Source: Massilia sp. KIM
Lineage (GTDB): Bacteria > Pseudomonadota > Gammaproteobacteria > Burkholderiales > Burkholderiaceae_D
DNA length: 64,000 nt
Direction of reading: 5' to 3'
NCBI RefSeq assembly: GCF_002007115.1
Contig: NZ_MVAD01000001.1
Location: forward strand, 2,852,001-2,916,000
Position 1 is the first letter of the stretch, and each line of letters begins with the position of its first letter. The position numbers and the translations under genes were made by a program. A model generated the notes under the pieces. The model made no database searches and was not told where the DNA came from. It saw only the letters and a list, made by a program, of their open reading frames with translations. Of the stretch, positions 50,935 to 61,254 are shown in pieces.

Positions 50935-53900
50935 TCACTCCTTCTTGGCGTTGGCGCGCGCCTGGGCTGCGGTGGCTGCGGCGGCCGCGGCGGCGGCGGG
51001 CGCGGGGTTCTCGATCTTGGTGATGGTCGGGGATTTCCAGGGTCCCGTGACCTGCATCTGGTAAGTCAGCGCCTTCATCACCGGCGCGCGCAGGAAGAGC
51101 TGGGCCAGGAAGCTGCCCAGGCCGATCACCGGATTGACCGCCAGGCCATACACCAGCGGGCCGGTGCCCAGGTTGAATTCAGGAATCACGACCACGCGCA
51201 GGTTGGCCAGTTCGTTGGCGATGTCGGCGGTGCCGTCCATCAGCACCGTAGCCGCCACGCCGTGCATCTTGAGATTGTCGGTGCGCAGCACGCCGCGCTG
51301 GATCATGGCGTTGGCGCTGATGCCGTCGAAGGCCAGGCCTTCCGAGAACACGTCGTGGAAATCGAGCTTGAGCAGGCGCGGCAGGGCCTGCAGGCTGAGC
51401 ACGCCCAGCAGCTTGGCCGCGCCCGGATCCTGCTTCAGGAACTGGCCCGACTCGACGTTCATCTCGATCTGGCCCGACAGGCTCGGAATGTCGAGGGCAT
51501 AGGGCAGCCCCGACCAGGCGATGTCGCCGCTCATCTTGCCCTTGCCCCGGCGCAGGGTTTCGGGGAAGCCGAGGCGGTCCAGCAGGCGCCCGGCGTCGTC
51601 GATGTCGAGCGCGAAGTTCAGGCTGGTGTTGCTCTTGCCGTCCTTGGTCAGCCAGCGGCCGTTGGCCTTGAGCTGGCCGTCCGGGTTGTTCAGCAGCAGG
51701 CGGTCGATGCGCCACTCGCGTCCGGCCAGGGCCTGCACGTTGCTGGCGCCCAGCTCGAGCCGGCCGAGGCGCTTGCCGAACAGCTCGAAGTTCTCAGCCA
51801 CGATGTCGAGCGAAGGGATGGTGGCGGTGGCGCGCTGGGCCTCGACCAGCTCCTCGGATTCGGCCTCGGTCGACTCGGCGATGGTGAGCGAGGACAGGCG
51901 CGCCGTGACCTTGCCCACCCCGCCCGGGCTGTCGGCCCAGGAGATGTTGCCGGACGCTTCGCGTGAGGCCAGGTTGGCCTGCCAGGTGTCGCGCACATGG
52001 GTCACGCCGCCCACCACGTCGTGCAGCTTGCGCGCGCCGATGGTCAGCTCGGCCACCTTGCCGTTCACCGCGGTCGGCAGCACGTACTGGGCGACGCCGC
52101 CGGCCTGGGCCGGCGCGGCGGCCGGCGCCGGGGCCGGGCCGTCGTGGCCGGCAATCGCCTTGCCGGCCGCGATCCACTGGTCGACGTCGAGCGCCTTCAT
52201 CTGCACGCTGATCATGGTGCCGCCGTCCGGCTCGGGCGCGGCCACGTTGACCCCGATCCCGCCGCGCGTCACGAGCCAGGGGCCGCGTCCCTGCTTCTCG
52301 CGCAGGTAGCGCGCCTGGATGTGCTGGCCCAGGTTGATGCGGATCTCGTCGCGCCCCTGCCCCGCCTGGGCCGGCTCGCCGCTCAGCACGAAGTGCAGCG
52401 GCAACACGTCCGGCGCCGGCTTGTTGAGCGGCGCCGGCAGCTCCAGGCCGAGGCCGGCCAGGGTCGAATCCAGGGTGACGGTGCGCCGGCCGTCGCGCAC
52501 CACTACCGCGCCGCCGTAGCGGGTGCTGCCCGACAGGCGCTGGCCCAGGCGCGCCAGCTCGGGCACCGGGGCGGTGCGGCGCATGCCCTCGGCCGACAGG
52601 GTGCCGGCCAGGCGGATCGCGATACTGCCGTCGCGCTGGGTGCCGCCGGCAAGCGCCAGCGGGCCGCCCAGGAAGCTTGCGCCGACCCCGTTCAGGTTGA
52701 CGCCACGCTCCCAGAATTCGATGCGCCCGAGCGCAGCCTGCAGCGGCGGCAGTTCCGGGAACAGGCTGACGTCGTTGCCCAGCAGTTGCAGGCTGCCCTG
52801 CACCTTGGTGTCCGGCAGGTGGGCGAGCGGCATGCGCAGCTTCAGGCCCAGGCGGGCGTTGCCGCTGCCGCGGCTTTCCTCGGTGAAGTGGCCGATCCAC
52901 TCCAGCACCGGCGACACCGACACGTAGCGCAGGAATTCCTGCAGCGGGCCGGCGGCGTTGCCGTCGATTTCCAGCATCATCTGCTCGTGCGCGCCCAGGT
53001 CGGGGATCACGGCCTTGACCTTCGACAGGCCCACGCCCAGGGTGCGCAGGGTGTCGCCCTGGATCTCCATGCGCGCTCGGTCGAATTCGATGCGGCCGTT
53101 GATCTGCTCGGCCAGCGGCCACAGCGGCGTGCCGTCGGGGTGGCGGTGGCCGGGCGCGTATTCCAGGCGCGCGTTCTCCAAACGGCCGGCGACCCTGAAT
53201 TCGCCGCGCGCCCGCTCCGCCATGTTGTTCGCGCGGAAGGGGAAATCGGCCAGGTCGCCGCGCAGGCGCAGGCTGGCCTCGCGCAGGCGTCCGCCCTGCA
53301 GGGCGTCGCTCAGCCAGTGGCGCAGGCCTTCGGGCGTGGCGAGCGGCAGGTAGCGTCCGACCTGGCCGATCTCGAAGCCGTCCAGTTCGCCCGTGAAGTC
53401 GGCCGTGCCGGGGCCGTGGCCCGGCGTCAGGGGCAGCAGGTGGCGCCCGGACAGGCGCGCGCTGAGCGGCCCCTGCTTGAGCGCCAGGTCCTCCACCTCG
53501 ACCAGCAGCTGGCGCGCCGGCTCGTAGTTCCAGCGCGCCTTGAGCTGCAGGCGGTCGAGCGCCATGTCCGGCTCGGCGAACCAGGCCGGCATGCGCAGCA
53601 CCAGCTCCTTCGAATCGAGTTCGACCAGGCCGCCGCGCTCGGTGGCGTCGATGTTGCCGCTCAGCTTGTCGAAGCCGGGCAAGGCCGCCCTAGCCGGCAC
53701 GGCCGGCTGGCCGGGGCGCGCCGGCTGGGCCGCGCGCGCGGCCTGGGGATTGAAGCCCAGGTCCTCGACCTGGCCGCGAATGCGGTAGCCGCTCACTGCC
53801 GGCAGGCGCCCGCGCCACTCGGCGGTCACGTCCACCAGGCGCCCGCGCGGGGCGAAGTCGGCCAGCATCTGGCGCTGCAGCGGCGAGATCGGCATCGACT

Positions 53901-55119
53901 GGGCCAGCACTGCCAGCGCCCCGAGGTCGAGGTGGCGCGCCGTCAGCTCGCCCTGTTCCGGGCGGCCGCCGCGGGCCGGACGCCAGGTTTCTTCCAGGGT
54001 GGCCGGCGGCAAGGCCTTGCCGTCGCGGGTGACGACCGCGAAATCGGTCAGGCTGACCGTGTGGCCGTGGGCGCCGAAGGTCGGCTTGCCGTCGTCCGCG
54101 CCCGCGACCAGCTCTTCGCGCGCGGCGAAGCGCCCGGTGACGCGCGCCAGCGCCAGCGGGCTCGCGTCCTTGCCCAGGCGCGCCTCGACGTCGGCCAGCG
54201 CCAGGTCGGCGGTGAAGCCGGCCAGGCGCGCCTGGTCGAAGCTGAGCCAGGCGCGCAGCGAACCGCGCCCGCGCTGCAGCTGGACCGGATAGTCGACGTA
54301 GCGGCGCCAGGCGGCCAGGTCGGCCGACCGCAGTTCGGCGTACAGCTCGCCCTTCCAGCGCGAAACGTCGGAAGGCCGGGCGCCGAAGCGGTGGCGGAAC
54401 TGGGCGCGCAGGTCGAGCGGCAGGCCGAGCTCGGCGGGCGGGGTGGCGTGCAGGGCGAAGTGGTGGGTGCCCCAGCGGTTCAGCAAGGCCATGGTGACAT
54501 TGCTCAGGCGCAGGGGCTGGGTGCCGCGCAGCTCGTCGACCCAGTCGACCCGGCCGCCGCGGATGACGATCTCGCGCTGGCGGAACAACCAGTCGGCCCC
54601 GCCCTTGTCTTCCTGCTTCGGGTCCAGGCGCACCCCGGCGACCTCGATCACGCCGTCGCGCCCGCGGCGCACCGCCAGCTGGGGGTTGCGGATCTCGAGC
54701 TGCTCCAGGCGCGGCTCGAGCGCGGCCACGGTCCACCAGGACAGCGTGGCCGAGACCTGGGGCAAGGCCAGGGCCTGGCGGCCGGCGCGGTCGTGCAGGC
54801 GCACGTCGCTCAGGGCCAGGGCCGGGCGCAGGCCCTTCCAGGACGCCTCGATGCGGGCGATGGTGACCGGGCTGCCGAGCGCGCGGCTGGCGGCGCGCTC
54901 GATGTCGTCCTTGTACATGCCGATATTCGGCAGCACCGCGTAGCGCAGCACCAGGAACAGGACGGCCAGCGAAAAATAAATCAGGAGCAGGAGCTTGATG
55001 GCGAAGCCGAGCACGTGGTGCGAGGCCAGGTTGGCGACCCGATACGCGGCGCGCAGCCGCCGCCAGCGCGCCGCGAGCGGAAGATGCGCGGGCGCCGCCT
55101 GCGGTTCCTGGTTGTCCAT
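50935..55119 (-). CDS. yhdP: YhdP-family AsmA-like envelope protein
   Basis: Very large inner-membrane-anchored periplasmic protein, 1394 aa, implicated in phospholipid transport to the outer membrane. One N-terminal membrane helix (FAIKLLLLIYFSLAVLFLVL) near residues 40-60 is followed by a continuous beta-rich AsmA/bridge-like region (PNIGMYKDDIERAASRALGS; SPVTIARIEASWKGLRPALAL) and a conserved C-terminal AsmA2/DUF3971 segment (LKLDFHDVFSEGLAFDGISA; NPVIGLGSFLAQLFLRAPVM; YQMQVTGPWKSPTITKI). It ends in an Ala-rich tail. The start ATG is chosen over a TTG one codon upstream. It is divergent from glnE. Confidence 0.93.
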   Translation of the reverse strand: MDNQEPQAAPAHLPLAARWRRLRAAYRVANLASHHVLGFAIKLLLLIYFSLAVLFLVLRYAVLPNIGMYKDDIERAASRALGSPVTIARIEASWKGLRPALALSDVRLHDRAGRQALALPQVSATLSWWTVAALEPRLEQLEIRNPQLAVRRGRDGVIEVAGVRLDPKQEDKGGADWLFRQREIVIRGGRVDWVDELRGTQPLRLSNVTMALLNRWGTHHFALHATPPAELGLPLDLRAQFRHRFGARPSDVSRWKGELYAELRSADLAAWRRYVDYPVQLQRGRGSLRAWLSFDQARLAGFTADLALADVEARLGKDASPLALARVTGRFAAREELVAGADDGKPTFGAHGHTVSLTDFAVVTRDGKALPPATLEETWRPARGGRPEQGELTARHLDLGALAVLAQSMPISPLQRQMLADFAPRGRLVDVTAEWRGRLPAVSGYRIRGQVEDLGFNPQAARAAQPARPGQPAVPARAALPGFDKLSGNIDATERGGLVELDSKELVLRMPAWFAEPDMALDRLQLKARWNYEPARQLLVEVEDLALKQGPLSARLSGRHLLPLTPGHGPGTADFTGELDGFEIGQVGRYLPLATPEGLRHWLSDALQGGRLREASLRLRGDLADFPFRANNMAERARGEFRVAGRLENARLEYAPGHRHPDGTPLWPLAEQINGRIEFDRARMEIQGDTLRTLGVGLSKVKAVIPDLGAHEQMMLEIDGNAAGPLQEFLRYVSVSPVLEWIGHFTEESRGSGNARLGLKLRMPLAHLPDTKVQGSLQLLGNDVSLFPELPPLQAALGRIEFWERGVNLNGVGASFLGGPLALAGGTQRDGSIAIRLAGTLSAEGMRRTAPVPELARLGQRLSGSTRYGGAVVVRDGRRTVTLDSTLAGLGLELPAPLNKPAPDVLPLHFVLSGEPAQAGQGRDEIRINLGQHIQARYLREKQGRGPWLVTRGGIGVNVAAPEPDGGTMISVQMKALDVDQWIAAGKAIAGHDGPAPAPAAAPAQAGGVAQYVLPTAVNGKVAELTIGARKLHDVVGGVTHVRDTWQANLASREASGNISWADSPGGVGKVTARLSSLTIAESTEAESEELVEAQRATATIPSLDIVAENFELFGKRLGRLELGASNVQALAGREWRIDRLLLNNPDGQLKANGRWLTKDGKSNTSLNFALDIDDAGRLLDRLGFPETLRRGKGKMSGDIAWSGLPYALDIPSLSGQIEMNVESGQFLKQDPGAAKLLGVLSLQALPRLLKLDFHDVFSEGLAFDGISANAMIQRGVLRTDNLKMHGVAATVLMDGTADIANELANLRVVVIPEFNLGTGPLVYGLAVNPVIGLGSFLAQLFLRAPVMKALTYQMQVTGPWKSPTITKIENPAPAAAAAAAATAAQARANAKKE

Positions 55120-55328
55120 CAAGGTGCTAATAAAAGGCTCGCCGTAGAGGAAATGCCCGGCCCGGCCCCGGGGCCTGCGCCGTCATTTTCCTGATTAATA
55201 CTCTAGTAACAGATCGCTTGCAACAGTCGCGGCGTCTACCTTACCATCATGCTGACCCCAGGCAGCATGGCGGGCAATTCTACCGCATCGCACGCCTGCC
55301 GGAACGCAACATTCTTTCGGATCAAACG

Positions 55329-58040
55329 ATGACCCCTGCATCTCCGGCGTGCGCGTCGCGCTTTTACCAACGGTGGCTGGCCGCCGCTCCCGACCGCGCC
55401 GCGCAGCTGGCCGGGTTCACCACATTATCGCTGGCTTGCGCCGATTTCGGCGCGGTATTGCAGCGCGAGCTGGACGCCGGCCTGCCCCCGGAACGGGCCA
55501 TGCGCCGGGTGCGCAACCTGCTCGTGGCCGGCCTGATCGAACGCGACCTCGACGGCCGCGCCGACCTCGACGAGGTCGTCACCGCCATGACCGCCTTCGC
55601 CGATTTCGCGATCCGCACCCATGCCGAGGCCATCCACGCCGAGCTGGCCGCCGCCCACGGCGAGCCGGTGGGCGAGGAATCCGGGCGTCCCCAGCGCATG
55701 ATGGTGCTGGCCATGGGCAAGCAGGGTGGCGGCGAGCTCAACGTGTCGTCGGACATCGACCTGATCTTCGTCTACCCGGAAGACGGCGAGACCGCGGCCG
55801 GCCCCGGCCAGCGCCAGCTCTCGAACCACGAATTCTTCGTGCGCCTGGGGCGCAAGCTGATCGCCGCCCTGTCCGAAGTGATCGAGGACGGCTTCACCTT
55901 CCGGGTCGACATGGCGCTGCGCCCCAATGGCAAGTCGGGGCCGCTGGCGGCCAGCCTGGCCATGGTCGAGGAATACCTGATCGTCCAGGGACGCGAGTGG
56001 GAGCGCTACGCCTGGGTCAAGGCGCGCGCGGTGACCGGCGAGCCGGAGGACATCGCGGCCCTGGACGCCATCGTGCGGCCCTTCGTGTTCCGGCGCTACC
56101 TGGACTTTGGCGTGATCGACGCGATCCGCAACATGCACGCCCAGATCCGCGCCGAGGTCAAGCGCCAGGAGCGCCTGCATCCCGAGCGCAGCCACAACGT
56201 CAAGCTGGGGCGCGGCGGGATCCGCGAGATCGAATTCCTGGCCCAGGTGTTCCAGCTGATCCGCGGCGGGCGCGACCCGGCCCTGCGCGAGCGCTCGACC
56301 CGCAAGACCCTGGCCCTGCTGGCCGAGCGTGAGCTGCTGCCGCCCGACACCGTGGCGCGCCTGCTGGAAGCCTATGCCTTCCTGCGCAATCTCGAGCATC
56401 GCCTGCAATACCTGGAAGACGCCCAGACCCACACCCTGCCCGCCAACGATGAAGACCGCGCGCTGGTCGCGCGCATGATGGGCCTGCCGGACGAAGCCAC
56501 CCTGCTGGCGCGCATGGAGGAACAGCGCGCCTTCGTGGCGGCCCAGTTCGACGCGATCTTCGCCGACAAGGCCGAGGCCGCCGAGCCGGAAGCGGCGACC
56601 ATCGGCGACGATCCGGAAAACCGCGAGGCGATCGCCGCCCGTCTGGCTCAGCTCGGCTTCGACGACGCCGGCGGCGCGGCCGGACGCGTGGTGGCGACCC
56701 TGGCCGGGCCGCGCCTGGCCAGCCTGCCGGACGCCAGCCGCGCGCGCCTGCTGGCCCTGCTCGACGCCGCCCTGCCCCAGGTCGCCACCGTGGTGCGCGA
56801 GGCCGGCATCGGCAGCCACGCCGCCACCCTGGGCCGCCTGCTCGACTTCTTCGAGGCCATCGCGCGCCGCTCAGCCTACCTGTCGCTGCTGACCGAGTAT
56901 CCGCACACCCTCGAGCGCGTGATCCGCATGATCAACGCCAGCGGCTGGGCCGCGACCTTCCTGACCCAGCACCCGATCCTGCTCGACGAGCTGCTCGACG
57001 ACCGCGGCAACGGCGCCGACGAGCTGCCCCAGCTGGCCGCCAGCCTGGACGCCCAGCTGCTCGAGGCCACCGGCGACACCGAGCGCCAGCTCGACATCCT
57101 GCGCGAGACCCACCACGCCCAGCTGTTCCGCCTGCTGGCCCTGGACCTGGCCGGCGAGCTCTCGGTCGAGCGCCTGGCCGACCACCTGTCGGCCCTGGCC
57201 GACACCATCGTCGGCGCCGCCGTGCGCCACGCCTGGCGCACCGTGGCCACCCGCCACCGCGAGGAACCGCGCTTCGCCGTCATCGCCTACGGCAAGCTGG
57301 GCGGCAAGGAGCTGGGCTATGTCTCGGACCTGGACGTGATCTTCCTGTTCGACGACGAGGACCAGGACGCGCCCGCCAACTACGCCAAGCTGGCCCAGCG
57401 CTTCATCACCTGGATGACGGCCCATACCGCGGCCGGCATCCTGTTCGACGTCGACACCGCCCTGCGCCCGGACGGGGCCAGCGGCATGCTGGTGTCCTCG
57501 CTGGCCGCCTTCGAGCGCTACCAGAACGGCGCGGCCTGGCTGTGGGAGCACCAGGCCCTGACGCGCGCGCGCTTCTGCGCCGGCGACGCCGCCATCGGCG
57601 CGCGCTTCGAGGCGATCCGCGAACAGGTGCTGCGCCAGGACAGGAGCAGCCGCGAGGCGGAAATGAAGGCCGAGATCGTGGCCATGCGCAAGCGCATGCG
57701 CGACGCCAACGTCAACCGCGGCGAGCTGTTCGACCTCAAGCACGATCCGGGCGGGATGATCGACATCGAGTTCATCGTCCAGTACCTGGTGCTGCGCTAC
57801 GCCAGCGGCTGCCCTCAGCTCACTCTCAACTCCGGCAACATCGCCCTGCTGCGCCGCTGCGGTGAACTCGGTCTCATCGATGCGGGACTGGCGGCGGCGG
57901 TCGGCGACGCCTACCGGGCGATGCGCAAACTGCAGCATCAGGTTCGTTTGCAGGGCGTCGAAAAAGCCCGTGTGGAAACAGCGCTTGTCGGGCAGCATCC
58001 CGACGCAGTGATGCGTCTGTGGAAGGCCTGTTTCGGATAG
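55329..58040 (+). CDS. glnE: Bifunctional glutamine synthetase adenylyltransferase/deadenylase GlnE
   Basis: Controls glutamine synthetase by reversible adenylylation, 903 aa. N-terminal nucleotidyltransferase (deadenylase): MGKQGGGELNVSSDIDLIFV with the Asp pair of SDID. It is followed by helical GlnD-type UR/UTase domain sequence (KLGRGGIREIEFLAQVFQLI). The C-terminal adenylylase is YGKLGGKELGYVSDLDVIFL, then ALRPDGASGMLVSSLAAFER and DPGGMIDIEFIVQYLVL. The start MTPASPACAS lacks a strong RBS; the frame is open 37 codons upstream to 55218. It diverges from yhdP (209 bp) and is monocistronic. Confidence 0.95.
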   Translation: MTPASPACASRFYQRWLAAAPDRAAQLAGFTTLSLACADFGAVLQRELDAGLPPERAMRRVRNLLVAGLIERDLDGRADLDEVVTAMTAFADFAIRTHAEAIHAELAAAHGEPVGEESGRPQRMMVLAMGKQGGGELNVSSDIDLIFVYPEDGETAAGPGQRQLSNHEFFVRLGRKLIAALSEVIEDGFTFRVDMALRPNGKSGPLAASLAMVEEYLIVQGREWERYAWVKARAVTGEPEDIAALDAIVRPFVFRRYLDFGVIDAIRNMHAQIRAEVKRQERLHPERSHNVKLGRGGIREIEFLAQVFQLIRGGRDPALRERSTRKTLALLAERELLPPDTVARLLEAYAFLRNLEHRLQYLEDAQTHTLPANDEDRALVARMMGLPDEATLLARMEEQRAFVAAQFDAIFADKAEAAEPEAATIGDDPENREAIAARLAQLGFDDAGGAAGRVVATLAGPRLASLPDASRARLLALLDAALPQVATVVREAGIGSHAATLGRLLDFFEAIARRSAYLSLLTEYPHTLERVIRMINASGWAATFLTQHPILLDELLDDRGNGADELPQLAASLDAQLLEATGDTERQLDILRETHHAQLFRLLALDLAGELSVERLADHLSALADTIVGAAVRHAWRTVATRHREEPRFAVIAYGKLGGKELGYVSDLDVIFLFDDEDQDAPANYAKLAQRFITWMTAHTAAGILFDVDTALRPDGASGMLVSSLAAFERYQNGAAWLWEHQALTRARFCAGDAAIGARFEAIREQVLRQDRSSREAEMKAEIVAMRKRMRDANVNRGELFDLKHDPGGMIDIEFIVQYLVLRYASGCPQLTLNSGNIALLRRCGELGLIDAGLAAAVGDAYRAMRKLQHQVRLQGVEKARVETALVGQHPDAVMRLWKACFG

Positions 58041-58058
58041 GAATCGTCTTATTCCGTA

Positions 58059-58087
58059 TTGACAATGTAAGTACGCAAATATACAAC
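58059..58087 (+). promoter_or_regulatory. Probable promoter of TonB receptor 4
   Basis: Perfect -35 TTGACA (58059-58064), 17-bp spacer, TACAAC (58082-58087, four of six). It lies 147 nt before the receptor start, leaving a leader of about 140 nt. Confidence 0.55.
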
Positions 58088-58233
58088 ATGATCAAATCTA
58101 TCTGCATGTTCAATTGACATTCCCTCATCGACTATCAAGAATGCAAGGCTTGTTTCACCTTAGGCAATCGTAGAGATTGCCGCGCGGCACAGGTGTACGG
58201 CTGCGTTTATCCTTCCCTAGGAGCATTCTTAAA

Positions 58234-61185
58234 ATGATGGAAAAAATCCTGTCCCGCTCGATCCGGCTCATGTGCCTGGGCGGTGTCACTCTGGGCATGC
58301 AAGCTGCGTACGCGCAGACCGCACCGGCCGCGCCTGCCGCTGGCAACGCGTCGACCGCCGTCGTGCAGGTGACCGGTTCGCGCATCGCCGCGCCGGGCGC
58401 CGAATCGCCGTCCCCCCTGCAAGTGCTGAGCTCGGCCGATATCGCGGCCTCGGGCGCCACCAACCTGCAGGAACTGCTGCTGCAAAACCCGACCATGGGT
58501 ACCCCGGCCATCAGCCGTACCAACTCGAACTTCTCGACCGCCAGCGCGGGCGTGGCCACCGTCGACCTGCGTAACCTGGGCACCTCGCGTACCCTGGTGC
58601 TGCTCAACGGCCGCCGCTTCGTCGCCGGTATCCCTGGCGAGTCGGCAGTCGACCTGAACACCATCCCGACCGACTTCATCGAGCGCGTCGAACTGCTGAC
58701 CGGCGGTTCCTCGGCGACCTACGGCTCGGACGCCGTGGCCGGTGTGGTCAACATCATCACCAAGCGCGCCTTCAACGGCATCCTGCTCGACGCCCAGATG
58801 GGCGAGACCTACGAACAGGGCGACGACCAGAAGCGCAAGGCCTCGCTGACCTTCGGCACCAGCAGCGAAGACGGCGGCTCCTTCATCATGGGTCACCTGG
58901 GCTACTCGCGCCAGGGCGCCGTGATGTCGCGCGACCGCAAGTTCGCCGCGGTCGACCAGCAGTCGAAGATGACCATCGACGGCGATCCGGCCGGCGCCTT
59001 CGTCCCGGTGCGTCCGTTCTACTCGAGCTTCGCGCCGCAGGGCCGTTTCTTCCACGATACCGGCAGCTACACCTACGACGCCGCGGGCAACGTGATCCCG
59101 TTCAACACCAACGGCACCAACGGCCAGGCCGCCACCGGCTTCAACCGTTCGGCCTTCCGCGCGATCGCCGTGCCGACCGAGCGCTTCCTGCTGGCCACCA
59201 CCGGCGAGCTGAAGCTGAACGACAACCACTCGGCCTTCTTCGAAGGTAACTACGCCTCGACCCGCGTCTCGACCAACATCGAGCCCTACCCGCTGGGCGC
59301 CGAGGACATCTACCCGGCCAGCGGTGGCCAGGTGCCGGCCGAATTCATGGTCGGCAACAGCCTGGTGCGCAACCCGATCGTCCCGCAATACCTGTACGAC
59401 CGCATCAGCGACACCGACGGCGACGGTCTGCGCGACTACTACTTCACCCGCCGCATGGCCGACTTCGGCAACCGCACCAGCCGTGCCGAGCGCGACACCT
59501 TCCGCCTGGCAACCGGCCTGAAGGGCATCGTCCTCGACAAGTTCAACTACGAAGTCTACGGCGCCTACGGCCAGACCAAGGAAGCCCAGAGCTCCTCGGG
59601 CCAGGTCAACGTGCTGAACTTCCGCAACGCCCTGGAAGCCATCCCGGACGTCGACGACCTGAACGGCAACGGCCTGACCACCGACGCGATCTGCCGCGAC
59701 GCCAACGCGCGCGCCCAGGGCTGCGTCCCGGCCAACGTGTTCGGCTTCAACGCCCTGAGCCCGGAAGCGGTCAGGTACATCGCTGCGCCGGGTTCGCTCG
59801 AAACCGTCACCACCCAGACCCTGGTGGGCGGCTCGGTCAACGGCGACCTGTGGGAACTGCCGGCTGGCGCCCTGTCGTTCGCGACCGGCTTCGAATGGCG
59901 CAAGGAAGAATCGCGCGCCACCCCGGACGCGCTGACGCAGGCTGGCCTAAACGCGGGCAACGCGATTCCGGAAACCCTGGGTGACTTCAGCGTCAAGGAA
60001 GTCTTCGTCGAAGCCCGCGTGCCGCTGCTGAAGGACGTGGCCTTCGCCAAGGCCCTGAACTTCCAGGGTGCATTCCGCGCCGGCGATTACTCGACCGTGG
60101 GCCGCACCAACAGCTGGAACGCCGGCCTCGAATGGCAGCCGGTCAACGACGTGAAGTTCCGCGCCACCCGCGCCCTGTCGACCCGCGCGCCGAACATCAA
60201 CGAACTGTACCAGGCGCCGAGCCAGGACTTCCCGACCGGCATCCAGGATCCCTGCCTGGGCGTGACCGCCACCTCGCAAGGCACCTACGACGCGGCTTGC
60301 CGCGCCGCGCCGGGCGTGGCCGCGAACATCGCCGCCAACGGTTCCTTCACCCTGAACCAGTCGGACATCCAGGGCATCAGCGGCTACAACCGCGGCAACC
60401 CGAACCTGCGTGAAGAGAAAGGCCGCTCGACCACCGTCGGCGTGGTCTGGACCCCGCGCTCGATCGAGGCCCTGAAGCGCTTCACCTTCACCGCCGACTA
60501 CTTCAAGATCAAGATTGCCGACGCGATCGTGGGCACCGACCGCCAGTACGCACTCGACCAGTGCTACGGCGGCGGCGACCAGTCGTTCTGCAACTTCATC
60601 ACCCGTCGTCCGGCGGCCGTCGGCGCCAACAGCTCCGGCTCGCTGGAGTTCATCGACACCGCCGTCAGCAACAGCGGCGGCCTGGGCACCGAAGGCGTGG
60701 ACATCACCGCGAGCTGGAACGACAAGGTCGGTCCGGGCCGCATGAATGCCCGCATCGCCTACACCTACGTGCGCGAAGGCTGGGATCGTCCGACTCCGGA
60801 CGCCGAGCTGAACCCGTTCGCAGGCGAGATCGGCGCCGCGAAGAACAAGGCGATCGTCAACCTGGGCTACCAGTGGGGCGACTTCAACGTGCAGACCTCG
60901 ATCGGCTACATCGGCAAGTCCTACCTGGACGACCAGTTCCAGGCCCAGTTCGACCTGCCGTCCAAAGCCCTGGGCGTCGGTTCGCGCACCTACACCGACC
61001 TGCAGCTGACCTACGCCCTGCGTAAGTCGACCGAGCTGTACTTCGGTCTGGACAACGTGTTCGACACCAAGGCTCCGCCGATCATCTCTGGCCTGCCGGG
61101 CAACTCGACCGGTACCGAGACCGATGCCGGCACCTACGACGCCATCGGCCGCCGCTTCTACGTCGGCCTGCGCTGGAAGCTGTAA
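58234..61185 (+). CDS. TonB-dependent outer-membrane receptor 4
   Basis: Outer-membrane receptor, 983 aa. The signal peptide MMEKILSRSIRLMCLGGVTL is cleaved after AAYA (residue 27). TonB-box-like VVQVTGSRI; plug motifs DLRNLGTSRTLVLLNGRRFV and IERVELLTGGSSATYGSDAV AGVVNII; the barrel ends GRRFYVGLRWKL, with Leu rather than Phe/Tyr as last residue. RBS TAGGAG 10 nt before the ATG. It is a paralogue of receptor 2. Its terminator U-tract is the target site of the downstream IS elements. Confidence 0.92.
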   Translation: MMEKILSRSIRLMCLGGVTLGMQAAYAQTAPAAPAAGNASTAVVQVTGSRIAAPGAESPSPLQVLSSADIAASGATNLQELLLQNPTMGTPAISRTNSNFSTASAGVATVDLRNLGTSRTLVLLNGRRFVAGIPGESAVDLNTIPTDFIERVELLTGGSSATYGSDAVAGVVNIITKRAFNGILLDAQMGETYEQGDDQKRKASLTFGTSSEDGGSFIMGHLGYSRQGAVMSRDRKFAAVDQQSKMTIDGDPAGAFVPVRPFYSSFAPQGRFFHDTGSYTYDAAGNVIPFNTNGTNGQAATGFNRSAFRAIAVPTERFLLATTGELKLNDNHSAFFEGNYASTRVSTNIEPYPLGAEDIYPASGGQVPAEFMVGNSLVRNPIVPQYLYDRISDTDGDGLRDYYFTRRMADFGNRTSRAERDTFRLATGLKGIVLDKFNYEVYGAYGQTKEAQSSSGQVNVLNFRNALEAIPDVDDLNGNGLTTDAICRDANARAQGCVPANVFGFNALSPEAVRYIAAPGSLETVTTQTLVGGSVNGDLWELPAGALSFATGFEWRKEESRATPDALTQAGLNAGNAIPETLGDFSVKEVFVEARVPLLKDVAFAKALNFQGAFRAGDYSTVGRTNSWNAGLEWQPVNDVKFRATRALSTRAPNINELYQAPSQDFPTGIQDPCLGVTATSQGTYDAACRAAPGVAANIAANGSFTLNQSDIQGISGYNRGNPNLREEKGRSTTVGVVWTPRSIEALKRFTFTADYFKIKIADAIVGTDRQYALDQCYGGGDQSFCNFITRRPAAVGANSSGSLEFIDTAVSNSGGLGTEGVDITASWNDKVGPGRMNARIAYTYVREGWDRPTPDAELNPFAGEIGAAKNKAIVNLGYQWGDFNVQTSIGYIGKSYLDDQFQAQFDLPSKALGVGSRTYTDLQLTYALRKSTELYFGLDNVFDTKAPPIISGLPGNSTGTETDAGTYDAIGRRFYVGLRWKL

Positions 61186-61225
61186 TCCCCGCCACGGGCA
61201 GCTTCGCCTGCCCGTCCGGACACCT

Positions 61226-61254
61226 GAAAACGCCCTCCGGGGCGTTTTCTTTTT
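61226..61254 (+). terminator. Intrinsic terminator of TonB receptor 4
   Basis: AAAACGCCC, TCCG loop, GGGCGTTTT, then CTTTTT. The tail TTCTTTTT is also the 8-bp target duplicated by the two IS copies. A second small hairpin (CGGGCAG/CTGCCCG) precedes it at 61193-61214. Confidence 0.88.

Noticed and set aside
51997..55194. A 1065-codon open frame on plus, antisense to yhdP
   Set aside because: It is the shadow of a GC-rich gene: low-complexity Ala/Gly/Gln/Arg composition, no domain. yhdP on minus has clear family motifs.
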